From Bacillota bacterium (GTDB taxonomy: Bacteria > Bacillota > Clostridia > Acetivibrionales > DSM-1351), in NCBI GenBank assembly GCA_023412275.1, contig JAEYNY010000009.1, positions 1 to 64,000 of the forward strand: DNA of 64,000 nucleotides. The letters run 5' to 3'. How positions within the stretch are numbered: position 1 is the first letter of the stretch; each line of letters starts with the position of its first letter. Under the pieces are notes generated by a model that ran no database searches, was not told the DNA's origin, and worked only from the letters and a program-made list of their open reading frames with translations. The translations under genes were made by a program, and so were the position numbers. Shown here piece by piece: positions 16,059-24,292 of this stretch.

Positions 16059-16370
16059 ATGGGTCAAAAACAAGTAAGAAAGATACAAACAGATATGGAC
16101 GTAAAAAGAAAAGCTGTAAAGCAAGTTGTACTCCATATAAAGAAGAAAATAACTTCTGAATATTTGGGGAGTGAGTATATAAAGGAATGGCTTTTACAAA
16201 TAGAAGAAATACTTGCAAAGGATGAATTTGATATAAAAGAATATATTAAGGCAAGAAAGGAGCTGAATGACATAATAGAAAGAACCCTGGATGAGCAGAT
16301 GCGGTTCAAACTCAGGGATTCATGGTTTAGTTTGGGTAGAGCGTTGGAAAAGAAGGTAAAGATTAACTAA
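16059..16370 (+). CDS. Hypothetical charged helical protein (103 aa)
   Basis: I do not recognise the family. The protein is very basic at the start (GQKQVRKIQTDMDVKRKAVK) and predicted all-helical and soluble, with no cysteines and no membrane segment. GAAGGAG lies about 11 bases before the ATG, so the gene is credible. It precedes another small gene by 36 bases, and the pair ends at a long hairpin shared with argH. DNA or RNA binding is possible from the charge alone, but that is speculation. Confidence 0.65.
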   Translation: MGQKQVRKIQTDMDVKRKAVKQVVLHIKKKITSEYLGSEYIKEWLLQIEEILAKDEFDIKEYIKARKELNDIIERTLDEQMRFKLRDSWFSLGRALEKKVKIN

Positions 16371-16406
16371 ACACAATAGTACTAAAGAAACAAATCGGAG
16401 GGGAAA

Positions 16407-16589
16407 ATGTTTAGAAAAAGACGCAAAGTAATTGCCCGCAAGGAAGTAGAAGTAATAGACAAAATTAAAAGGGATATAGAAATGGAGTTATCAAAAAAAG
16501 GAGTACGTGTATCTTGTATGAATTTAAACATAAATTCGGAAAGCATATCACTTAATATCTTACTTAACAGCAGCAGAAGACTAGCATAG
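16407..16589 (+). CDS. Small hypothetical protein (60 aa)
   Basis: A short gene supported by a strong SD (CGGAGGGG) 4-5 bases before its ATG. The protein is basic at the N-terminus (MFRKRRKVIARKEVEVIDK), with a helix followed by a beta-like segment (VRVSCMNLNINSESISLNIL). No family is recognised. It lies 36 bases after the 103-residue gene and is probably transcribed with it. Confidence 0.6.
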   Translation: MFRKRRKVIARKEVEVIDKIKRDIEMELSKKGVRVSCMNLNINSESISLNILLNSSRRLA

Positions 16590-16614
16590 TCTATTTTTAT
16601 AAGAAAATTAAAAA

Positions 16615-16680
16615 AAGATATTTGTATGGGATTACTAAATTTTATGTAACCTTTTCCATACAAATATCTTATATTATTTT
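16615..16680 (+). terminator. Long bidirectional terminator hairpin
   Basis: AAGATATTTGTATGG (from 16615) pairs perfectly with CCATACAAATATCTT (16656-16670). An A run lies on the left and a T run on the right, so it can end both the small-gene transcript and the converging argGH transcript. Confidence 0.8.
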
Positions 16681-16684
16681 TTAG

Positions 16685-18064
16685 CTAAATTAAAGAACTT
16701 ATAAAGGATTTTGCATTTTCAATGGCTTTTTGTTCGGTTTCACGTGCAGGGCCCCCAACCAGCTTTCTACCTGAAACACATTTTTCAAGACTTATTTCAG
16801 TGTACACATCCTCTTGAATTTTATCCGAAAAGCTCTTGAATTCGTCCATTGTCATATCATCAATAGCTTTATTGTTTTCAATGCAATAAAGAACCATTTT
16901 TCCGATTATTTCATGGGCACTTCTAAAAGGAATACCCTTCTTAACAAGATAGTCTGCAATGTCTGTTGCATTGGTAAAACCACCTTGAGCTGCCTTGTAC
17001 ATATTTGCCTTACGGACTTTCATGGTATCAATCATGTTTGAAAAAACAGGCAGGCACATTTTAACGGTATCAACAGCATCAAATATTGCTTCCTTGTCCT
17101 CCTGCATATCTTTGTTGTATGCCAGAGGCAGGGATTTCATCACAGTGAGCAAAGTCATGAGACTTCCGTATACCCTGCCTGTCTTGCCTCGTGCAAGTTC
17201 AGCAACATCCGGATTTTTTTTCTGAGGCATAATGCTTGATCCTGTACTATAGGCGTCATCCAGTTCAACAAAACTAAATTCATGTGAGGACCAGAGAATA
17301 ATCTCTTCGCTCAATCTGCTAAGATGCATCATAAGTATTGATAAGCAGGAAGCAAGTTCAATTGCAAAGTCTCTGTCACTGACACCGTCAAGACTGTTTT
17401 GAGTTACATCATCAAATCCCAATTCCTGAGCAACCATATACCTGTCCAGAGGGTAAGTAGTTCCTGCAAGAGCACCTGAACCAAGAGGAAGGATATTCAA
17501 TCTGGAATAGCAATCACAAAGTCTTTGATAATCTCTTTTGAACATTTCAAAATAAGCCATCATATGATGGGCCAGTGTAATTGGCTGAGCTCTTTGCAGA
17601 TGTGTGTAACCAGGCATAATAGTGTCAAGATTTGATTCCGAAATTTTTACAAGAGTACCTAAAAAAACGGCAATCATTTCTTTTATTGCAGTTATTTCAT
17701 CTCTCAGATACATGCGGATGTCCAAAGCAACCTGATCATTTCTGCTTCTTCCTGTGTGGAGCTTCTTTCCTGTGTCGCCTATTCTTAATATAAGAATTTT
17801 TTCAACATTCATATGAATATCTTCAGCATCAATTTCAAAATCAATTTTCCCGGCTTCTATATCAATTAAAATATCCTTAAGAGTATTCTGAATCAAACTG
17901 CTTTCATCAGTAGAAATAATACCGCATTTTCCAAGCATATTTGCGTGGGCGATACTGCCCAGAATATCGTGCCTGTACATTCTGCTGTCAAAGCGGATGG
18001 AAGAGTTAAAATCATCTACCAATTTGTCTGTTCCTTTTGCAAATCTACCGCCCCAAAGTTTCAT
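16685..18064 (-). CDS. argH: Argininosuccinate lyase
   Basis: Splits argininosuccinate into arginine and fumarate, the last step of arginine synthesis. The 459 residues begin MKLWGGRFAKGTDKLVDDFN and contain the fumarase/ASL signature SSIMPQKKNPDVAEL. The ATG at 18064 is chosen because GAGGTG lies about 9 bases upstream; a TTG five codons earlier overlaps that SD. It is downstream of argG on the same strand, separated by about 150 bases with a hairpin, and is very likely in the argG transcript. Confidence 0.96.
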   Translation of the reverse strand: MKLWGGRFAKGTDKLVDDFNSSIRFDSRMYRHDILGSIAHANMLGKCGIISTDESSLIQNTLKDILIDIEAGKIDFEIDAEDIHMNVEKILILRIGDTGKKLHTGRSRNDQVALDIRMYLRDEITAIKEMIAVFLGTLVKISESNLDTIMPGYTHLQRAQPITLAHHMMAYFEMFKRDYQRLCDCYSRLNILPLGSGALAGTTYPLDRYMVAQELGFDDVTQNSLDGVSDRDFAIELASCLSILMMHLSRLSEEIILWSSHEFSFVELDDAYSTGSSIMPQKKNPDVAELARGKTGRVYGSLMTLLTVMKSLPLAYNKDMQEDKEAIFDAVDTVKMCLPVFSNMIDTMKVRKANMYKAAQGGFTNATDIADYLVKKGIPFRSAHEIIGKMVLYCIENNKAIDDMTMDEFKSFSDKIQEDVYTEISLEKCVSGRKLVGGPARETEQKAIENAKSFISSLI

Positions 18065-18112
18065 AATTATACACCTCAATTAAAGTAGGATTAAAAATCT
18101 AATATATTAAAC

Positions 18113-18171
18113 AAGGGCATACCTGCATAATCAAGAGGTTTTTTGAAAACCTATGTCTACCGGTATGCCTT
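18113..18171 (-). terminator. Hairpin between argG and argH
   Basis: On the minus strand AGGCATACC pairs with GGTATGCCC across a loop that contains a second hairpin (AGGTTTTC / GAGGTTTTTT region). No strong T run follows, so it is more likely a partial terminator, attenuator or mRNA-processing structure that lowers argH relative to argG. Confidence 0.5.
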
Positions 18172-18212
18172 ATTCTATGTGGATATTCTTTTATTGCAAA
18201 ATTTTATTAATT

Positions 18213-19427
18213 CTATTTGATATCCTTGTTTTGCAGCATTTGAGCCCTAACCTTCATTGGTAGACCAAAGAGGTTGATAAATCCTTCTGCATCCTTCTGA
18301 TTGTAAACTTCGTCTTTACTGAAGGTAGCAATTTCTTCACTATACAGGGAGTATTCAGACTTGGCACCTGCAGGCATACAGTTACCTTTGTAAAGCTTCA
18401 GTCTTACAGTACCTGTAACAGTTTCCTGAGTCTTATCAACAAAAGCTGACAAGGATTCACGAAGAGGAGTGTACCACTGTCCGAAGTATACAAGTTCTGC
18501 AAATCTTTGTGCAATAACGTCCTTGTAATGGAGAGTGTCTCTGTCAAGGCAAAGCAGCTCAAGCTCTCTGTGAGCTGCATATAAAACTGTTCCCGCAGGA
18601 GTTTCATATACACCTCTTGACTTCATACCTACAAGTCTGTTCTCTACCATGTCAACAATACCTACACCGTTTTCTCCTGCAAGCTTGTTGAGGACATCCA
18701 TCATTTCAATAGGACTGTATTCAACGCCGTTAACCTTTTTAGGAATACCTTTTTCAAAATAAATCTCAACATATGTAGGTACATCCGGAGCCTTTTCAGG
18801 AGAAACCATCAGTTTTAATAGCTTTTCATACTGAGGTTCATTCCAAGGATCTTCCAAATCGGAGCCTTCATGACTCAAATGCCAAAGGTTCCTGTCCATG
18901 CTGTAGTTATCTTTTTTAGTTACGGGAATAGGAATATTTCTTGCTTCAGCATAATCTATAGCATCTTCTCTTGATTTTATATCCCAAATTCTCCAAGGTG
19001 CAATTATCTTAAGATGGGGAGCTAAAGCCTTTACAGTCAGCTCAAATCTTACCTGGTCATTACCCTTTCCGGTAGCTCCGTGGCAGATAGCAGTACAGCC
19101 TTCCTTAATAGCAATTTCAACCATTCTTTTTGCTATAATAGGTCTTGCAAAAGACGTTCCCAGAAGGTACTTACCTTCGTAAATTGCACCTGCTTTCAAG
19201 GTAGGATATATAAAATCGGTTATGAATTCTTCCTTTAAATCCTCTATGTAAAGTTTTGAAGCACCGGTTTTGATTGCTTTCTCATTTAAAGGTTCAAGCT
19301 CTTCGCCCTGTCCTACATCTCCGGCCATAGCAATAACTTCATAACCGTAGTTCTCTTTAAGCCATGGAATAATTATCGAGGTGTCAAGTCCACCTGAATA
19401 TGCTAATAAAACCTTCTCCTTACTCAT
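18213..19427 (-). CDS. argG: Argininosuccinate synthase
   Basis: Joins citrulline and aspartate using ATP. The 404 residues start MSKEKVLLAYSGGLDTS (PP-loop SGGLDTS) and include CHGATGKGNDQVRFE. The ATG at 19427 has AAGGGTGG about 6 bases upstream; a longer frame to 19502 lacks an SD and lies within the mRNA leader. The length is normal. It is first in argG-argH and is transcribed from a consensus-like promoter overlapped by a putative ArgR/AhrC operator. Confidence 0.96.
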   Translation of the reverse strand: MSKEKVLLAYSGGLDTSIIIPWLKENYGYEVIAMAGDVGQGEELEPLNEKAIKTGASKLYIEDLKEEFITDFIYPTLKAGAIYEGKYLLGTSFARPIIAKRMVEIAIKEGCTAICHGATGKGNDQVRFELTVKALAPHLKIIAPWRIWDIKSREDAIDYAEARNIPIPVTKKDNYSMDRNLWHLSHEGSDLEDPWNEPQYEKLLKLMVSPEKAPDVPTYVEIYFEKGIPKKVNGVEYSPIEMMDVLNKLAGENGVGIVDMVENRLVGMKSRGVYETPAGTVLYAAHRELELLCLDRDTLHYKDVIAQRFAELVYFGQWYTPLRESLSAFVDKTQETVTGTVRLKLYKGNCMPAGAKSEYSLYSEEIATFSKDEVYNQKDAEGFINLFGLPMKVRAQMLQNKDIK

Positions 19428-19538
19428 TTCAACCACCCTTTCCGCTGATTCTCCAGCAATAAAAACGAATATAAATACAGATTTATTTCTCTTAAACAAC
19501 ATATTAAAAGTATGCTAAAATATATATGATTTGAATTA

Positions 19539-19583
19539 GTCAGCAAAAAGCAATGTCCTAAAGAACGGCTTTAATTGGCTGAC
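19539..19583 (-). promoter_or_regulatory. Nested hairpin in the argG mRNA leader
   Basis: On the minus strand GTCAGC (outer), AAAGC (middle) and GTTC (inner, loop TTTA) pair with GGAC, GCTTT and GCTGAC in turn. This gives one three-part stem about 10-50 bases after the predicted transcription start. No terminator-like T run follows before argG, so it may be an mRNA-stability element. Confidence 0.45.
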
Positions 19584-19598
19584 CTGTAGCTTGGGTTT

Positions 19599-19627
19599 AT
19601 TATACAACAAATTGTATAAATATGCAA
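19599..19627 (-). promoter_or_regulatory. argG promoter
   Basis: On the minus strand TTGCAT (19627-19622), a 17-bp spacer and a perfect TATAAT (19604-19599). Confidence 0.8.
19613..19626. promoter_or_regulatory. ARG-box-like operator 1
   Basis: TGTATAAATATGCA matches 11 of 14 positions of the ArgR/AhrC half-operator TGAATAATTATTCA and overlaps the argG -35 region. Confidence 0.6.
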
Positions 19628-19633
19628 TACTCA

Positions 19634-19647
19634 TCTATAATTATACA
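19634..19647. promoter_or_regulatory. ARG-box-like operator 2
   Basis: TCTATAATTATACA also matches 11 of 14 positions. Its centre is 21 bp (two helical turns) from box 1, the spacing expected for hexameric ArgR. Confidence 0.6.
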
Positions 19648-19688
19648 AAAATTTATTAACAATATTAGTTTTGCGGAGGATATATACA

Positions 19689-20189
19689 GTGATAATAATG
19701 GGGATTGACCCTGGATTTGCAATTACAGGCTATGGTGTTGTAAAATATGAAGGGAACAAATTTTCGGTTTTAGATTACAGTGCTATTACTACAGGAGCAT
19801 CCATGAAATTTTCAGACAGGCTACTGGTACTCTATAATGTACTTGAAAAGTTGATAGATAAGTACAAGCCTGATGCAATATCCATAGAAGAACTGTTCTT
19901 CAATAAGAATATTAAGACTGCACTTACGGTGGGACATGGCAGAGGAGTTGCTGTACTTGCCGCCGCCAAATCAGGAATAGATATATTTGAATATACGCCA
20001 CTGCAGGTTAAGCAATCGGTTGTTGGCTACGGCAGGGCAGAAAAGGCACAGATACAGCAGATGGTTAAAGCTATATTGAATCTTCCGGCAATTCCCAAGC
20101 CCGACGATGTAGCAGATGCTCTGGCTGTGGCAATATGCCACGGAAACTCTCATAGAATGGGATCATTGCTGGGGAATGGAAGGTTCTAG
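19689..20189 (+). CDS. ruvC: Holliday junction endonuclease RuvC
   Basis: Resolves Holliday junctions during recombination repair. The 167 residues have the RNase-H-like acidic residues in order: MGIDPGFAITGYG (first Asp), SIEELFFNKNIKTA (Glu) and PDDVADALAVAICH (last Asp pair). GTG at 19689 is chosen because GGAGGA lies 8 bases upstream. ruvA and ruvB follow on the same strand. No LexA-type palindrome was seen ahead of the operon. Confidence 0.96.
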   Translation: MIIMGIDPGFAITGYGVVKYEGNKFSVLDYSAITTGASMKFSDRLLVLYNVLEKLIDKYKPDAISIEELFFNKNIKTALTVGHGRGVAVLAAAKSGIDIFEYTPLQVKQSVVGYGRAEKAQIQQMVKAILNLPAIPKPDDVADALAVAICHGNSHRMGSLLGNGRF

Positions 20190-20217
20190 AATTTATAATT
20201 TATTTGGAGAATAAAAA

Positions 20218-20823
20218 ATGTTTGCATACATAAAAGGAACAGTGGAAGTAAAAAACAACGACAGTATAATAGTAGAAACAGGTGGAATCGGGTATAGGAT
20301 ATTTACTGCACTTTCTACAATAAATAATTTAGGACAGCTGGGTACACCCGTAAAGATTCATACTCACTATTACGTCAGGGAAGATATTGCTGCCCTTTAC
20401 GGCTTCGGTACAGTTGAGGAACTTTCTATGTTTGAGATGCTCCTGGCAGTTTCAGGGGTTGGGCCAAAGGCTGCAATATCCCTGATTTCAACCCTGTCGC
20501 CCTCTAGGTTTGCCTTGGCTGTTGTTTCCCAGGATACAAAGTCACTGACAAAAGCCCCCGGTATAGGAACGAAAATGGCTCAGCGAATTATACTTGAGCT
20601 AAAGGATAAAATATCAAAGGAACAGCTTACAGCTTCTATTCCTGCGGCTGGCCCCGAAAACAGCTGGGCTCCCGGAGATTCTGTCCTTTCAGAGGCTGCT
20701 AGTGCTTTGATGGTTTTAGGATACGGCTCGGTAGAAGCATCAAGCATTATAACCGGTATTTATGAAGAAGGAATGAGTGTAGAAGATTTAATAAAGAAGG
20801 CACTCAAATCCCTTTCAAGATAG
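20218..20823 (+). CDS. ruvA: Holliday junction DNA helicase subunit RuvA
   Basis: Tetrameric protein that binds four-way junctions and recruits the RuvB motor. The 201 residues begin MFAYIKGTVEVKNND, contain the helix-hairpin-helix region VSGVGPKAAISLIS and KAPGIGTKMAQRIILELK (about 70-130), and end in the RuvB-binding domain III (EAASALMVLGYGSVEAS). Length is standard. SD TTGGAG lies about 9 bases before the ATG, 28 bases after ruvC. Confidence 0.97.
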   Translation: MFAYIKGTVEVKNNDSIIVETGGIGYRIFTALSTINNLGQLGTPVKIHTHYYVREDIAALYGFGTVEELSMFEMLLAVSGVGPKAAISLISTLSPSRFALAVVSQDTKSLTKAPGIGTKMAQRIILELKDKISKEQLTASIPAAGPENSWAPGDSVLSEAASALMVLGYGSVEASSIITGIYEEGMSVEDLIKKALKSLSR

Positions 20824-20911
20824 CCTTCCTTATTTAAGGAATGTGGCGAGGATAAGAGAAGAAGTTTCAATATATTTCGGCAGCCGTAGCTAGCGGCTCA
20901 TGGAGGCTAAT

Positions 20912-21919
20912 ATGAAGGATTTAACTGATGAGAGGCTTGTTGAGGCCGGTAACCGTTCTGATGATTTTGATGAAGTGAGTCTAAGGCCTAAAAGGTTTGA
21001 CGAGTACATAGGTCAGTCCAAGGCCAAGGATAACCTGACAGTATTTATAGAAGCAGCAAAAAGAAGAAAAGAGGCATTGGATCATGTTTTGCTTTATGGC
21101 CCTCCGGGACTTGGTAAGACTACTCTTGCAAGCATAATTTCATCTGAGATGGGCGTAAACCTAAGGATTACATCCGGCCCTGCAATAGAAAAAGCAGGTG
21201 ATTTGGCTGCGATACTGACGAACCTTGGTACTCATGACGTATTGTTTATAGATGAAATACACAGGCTTAACAGAAGCGTGGAAGAAATCCTTTACCCTGC
21301 CATGGAAGACTACGCTTTGGATATTATAATTGGTAAGGGGCCCAGTGCCAGATCTATAAGGCTGGATCTACCTAAGTTTACCTTAATAGGGGCTACAACA
21401 AGAGCGGGGCTTTTGACTGCACCTCTAAGGGACAGGTTTGGTGTAATAAATAAATTGGAAATGTATACTCCCGAAGAACTAAAGGAAATTGTAATACGTT
21501 CTGCAGGGATTCTTAATATCGGACTTGACCAAGAGGGTGCTTATGAGATTGCCAGAAGATCAAGAGGAACCCCAAGAATTGCAAACAGACTGTTAAAAAG
21601 AGTACGTGATTTTGCACAGGTAAAGGGAAGCGGCGTTATAGATCTTGAACTTGCAAAACATGCCCTTGATGCACTTGAGGTTGATGAGATAGGGTTGGAC
21701 GGTGTTGACAGAAACATGTTGTTGAGTATAATTAACAAGTTCGGAGGAGGACCGGTAGGACTGGATACACTGGCAGCCTCTATAGGAGAAGAATCCGGTA
21801 CTATTGAGGATGTCTACGAACCATATCTAATACAATTAGGATTTATAAACAAAACTCCAAGGGGAAGAATGGCCACAAAAAATGCTTATGCACATTTCGG
21901 ATTGGAGTATGACGGTTAA
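20912..21919 (+). CDS. ruvB: Holliday junction DNA helicase RuvB
   Basis: AAA+ motor that drives branch migration with RuvA. The 335 residues show SLRPKRFDEYIGQ near the start, Walker A GPPGLGKTTLA, Walker B FIDEIHRLNR, sensor region ATTRAGLLTAPLRDRFG and the C-terminal winged helix (YLIQLGFINKTPRGRMAT). The ATG at 20912 has GGAGG 5 bases before it, which makes it a better start than the ATG at 20900. A small GCCG...CGGC hairpin lies in the ruvA-ruvB gap. Confidence 0.97.
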   Translation: MKDLTDERLVEAGNRSDDFDEVSLRPKRFDEYIGQSKAKDNLTVFIEAAKRRKEALDHVLLYGPPGLGKTTLASIISSEMGVNLRITSGPAIEKAGDLAAILTNLGTHDVLFIDEIHRLNRSVEEILYPAMEDYALDIIIGKGPSARSIRLDLPKFTLIGATTRAGLLTAPLRDRFGVINKLEMYTPEELKEIVIRSAGILNIGLDQEGAYEIARRSRGTPRIANRLLKRVRDFAQVKGSGVIDLELAKHALDALEVDEIGLDGVDRNMLLSIINKFGGGPVGLDTLAASIGEESGTIEDVYEPYLIQLGFINKTPRGRMATKNAYAHFGLEYDG

Positions 21920-21959
21920 GCAATGCTGATGTATATAATATAGAAAGAGTGATAACACA

Positions 21960-22475
21960 ATGAAAGTACTACTGCACATGTGCTGCGGGCCATGTTCCAC
22001 GTATCCCGTACAGGAACTTATGAATGAAGGTATTGATATACAGGGGTATTTTTACAACCCTAATATACATCCTATCGAAGAACATACAAGACGTAGGGAA
22101 AATGTTGAAAAGTTCAGCAAAATTAAAAACATTCCCGTAATATATGATGATGATTTTAGACAGACTGAATGGGAAGGTATGAAGGATATAGGTGATGCCC
22201 GGTGTCTTCACTGTTATAGTGTAAGACTTGAAAATGCGGCAAAACTTGCTGTCCAGAAGGGTTGTGATGCATTCTCAACAACATTGCTTGTGAGTCCATA
22301 TCAGAAACATGATTTAATAAAAGAACTTGGGGAAAAATACGCAGCCCTATACGGAACAACATTTTTGTACAGGGATTTCAGACCCGGATTCAGACAGGGA
22401 CAGCAGATGGCAAGGGAGATGGAACTGTATCGCCAAAAATACTGTGGCTGTATTTTATCCCTTCCTGTGAAATAA
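21960..22475 (+). CDS. queH: Epoxyqueuosine reductase QueH
   Basis: Performs the last step of queuosine synthesis (epoxyqueuosine to queuosine in tRNA) in organisms that use QueH instead of QueG. The 171 residues start MKVLLHMCCGPCSTYPV with the paired-cysteine motif CCGPC and include RCLHCYSVRLE, FSTTLLVSPYQKHD and a final YCGCI, the Cys pairs expected for its metal and iron-sulfur site (formerly DUF208). AGAGTGA-type SD precedes the ATG. It follows ruvB by 40 bases in what looks like the same transcript. Confidence 0.93.
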   Translation: MKVLLHMCCGPCSTYPVQELMNEGIDIQGYFYNPNIHPIEEHTRRRENVEKFSKIKNIPVIYDDDFRQTEWEGMKDIGDARCLHCYSVRLENAAKLAVQKGCDAFSTTLLVSPYQKHDLIKELGEKYAALYGTTFLYRDFRPGFRQGQQMAREMELYRQKYCGCILSLPVK

Positions 22476-22625
22476 TTTAGGGAATTTAACCCATTATTCT
22501 GCCAGAATTTTTACATTGAGGTTACATTTGTTTTAAAATGTCTTATTTTTTACCCTTTATTGTCAAAACAAAGATATAATAGTATTGTATAAAATAATGG
22601 TAAACTATGAGGTGACAGAAGACAA

Positions 22626-24197
22626 ATGAAGAAAAAATCGAACTTTAAAAAAATGCTAGCATGTATTTTGGGATGTTTTTTGGTATTAATACCTCAGTTT
22701 TCTGTGTTTGCAGCACAGTCGCTGACTATGAATTATGACGGAAAGAAAGTGAATTATTCCGGCACCATTTATAAAATTACAATAGACAGTAAGGAATTAA
22801 AAACAGACTTTCCCGGAATTGTTTTTAATAAAACAACTATGCTGCCCGTTAGAGCAGTGTTTGAAAAACTCGGTGGCAAGGTTGTATGGAACAGTAAAAC
22901 ACAGCTTATGGATGTTTCTTATAATGGGTCAAAGCTTCAATTCAAAAATAATGACATAAACGCAAAGATGGACGGAAAAACCTATAAGCTTTCAACTCAA
23001 GCAAAGAAAATAAATGACAGGCTTATAATACCTGTTGACTTTATAAAAAATATAAAAAGTCTTTCAGCAGCGGTAGACAGTAAGGGCAAATCTATAAATA
23101 TACAAAAAATAAAAGCTGCCCCTCCTAAAAATGAAAATCAGAATGTTAAACCTGAAAAGCCAAGTGAACCGGTAAAGGACAAGCCGGATGACAAACCCGA
23201 AAAAGTACCTGTAAAGCAAGTATTAAGTTCCTACCTTACATATGTAAGTAACCAGGACAGGGTATACTTTGCTTTTAAAGGAATTGCACTAACAAGTACC
23301 GGCTCAAGTATAAAAAAGTATTTTACTGAAAATTACGATAAGCAAAGCGGAAAATATACTATTACAGTACCTGCAACAGCAAATTTAAAACTTTCAGATA
23401 GTGCTTATAAAATTGATGATGATTATGTGGATTCCGTAAACATTTTAATTGATAAGGAAACATTAGATACCAATATCGAATTTAATGTAAAAAAGGAGTT
23501 TACATTCTATACTTCATACAATGAAGATTTAAAACAAACGGAAGTAAATCTTCTCACACCTGCCAAAGAGGGCGAAAGGCTGGTTGTTATAGATGCGGGG
23601 CATGGCGGTGTTGACCCGGGGGCTTCAGGAGGTTCTACCCAAGAGAAGGATGTAAATCTGGCTATCGCTTTAAAGCTGGAAAAACTATTGAAGGCTAAAA
23701 AAATAAATACTTTTATGCTCAGACAGGATGATACATTCGTAGGTCTCTACGACAGACCTTATATTGCAAATGCTTTAAATGCAACACTGTTTTTAAGTAT
23801 ACATAATAATTCATTCGATAAGAGTACTGCAAATGGTACGGAAACCTTGTATTACCCTGAAAAAGCCGGAGATAAATCTTTCACAGGCCAAAAATTTGCT
23901 CAATTAATTCAGAATTCACTTATGAGCAAATTGGATACATATAATAGAAAAACTGTCTCAAGACCCGGTTTAGTTGTTCTGAAATATACACATATGCCTT
24001 CGAGTCTGACAGAAATCGGCTTCCTGACCAATCCGGGTGACTTGCAAAGGCTTAACAGTCAGGATTTTCAGCAAAAAACTGCCGAGGCTTTGTGTGATGC
24101 CATAGTTAAAGGGCTGGACCAAATAAATAAAGAACAAGAAGATAAAAAACAAGAAGATAAAGAAGAAAATACAGAAGAACAAATTAACGAGAAATAA
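22626..24197 (+). CDS. Secreted N-acetylmuramoyl-L-alanine amidase (CuAO_N - AMIN - Amidase_3)
   Basis: A 523-residue exported murein hydrolase. After a signal peptide (about 1-30) comes a copper-amine-oxidase-N-like domain (about 35-155, TMLPVRAVFEKLGGKVVWN), a Pro/Lys/Glu linker, an AMIN-like wall-targeting domain (about 200-300) and a zinc amidase of the Amidase_3 type from about 320. The last shows VVIDAGHGGVDPGASGG (zinc His), STQEKDVNLAIAL (zinc Glu), LSIHNNSF (zinc His) and SLTEIGFLTNP (catalytic Glu). All catalytic residues are present. The tail is Lys/Glu-rich (KEQEDKKQEDKEEN). It cuts the stem peptide from MurNAc. A GerMN lipoprotein gene follows 95 bases later. Confidence 0.93.
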   Translation: MKKKSNFKKMLACILGCFLVLIPQFSVFAAQSLTMNYDGKKVNYSGTIYKITIDSKELKTDFPGIVFNKTTMLPVRAVFEKLGGKVVWNSKTQLMDVSYNGSKLQFKNNDINAKMDGKTYKLSTQAKKINDRLIIPVDFIKNIKSLSAAVDSKGKSINIQKIKAAPPKNENQNVKPEKPSEPVKDKPDDKPEKVPVKQVLSSYLTYVSNQDRVYFAFKGIALTSTGSSIKKYFTENYDKQSGKYTITVPATANLKLSDSAYKIDDDYVDSVNILIDKETLDTNIEFNVKKEFTFYTSYNEDLKQTEVNLLTPAKEGERLVVIDAGHGGVDPGASGGSTQEKDVNLAIALKLEKLLKAKKINTFMLRQDDTFVGLYDRPYIANALNATLFLSIHNNSFDKSTANGTETLYYPEKAGDKSFTGQKFAQLIQNSLMSKLDTYNRKTVSRPGLVVLKYTHMPSSLTEIGFLTNPGDLQRLNSQDFQQKTAEALCDAIVKGLDQINKEQEDKKQEDKEENTEEQINEK

Positions 24198-24292
24198 ACT
24201 ATAAAATTACCAACACTTACGGGAAATAATAATTTTTTCATATATAGTCTATAATTACCATATATTTCAAATTACTCTAAGGAGGACTATAT

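Noticed and set aside
19628..19688. Search for a LexA/DinR box ahead of ruvCAB
   Set aside because: No GAAC-N4-GTTC-type palindrome was found; the visible dyads fit ARG boxes of argG.
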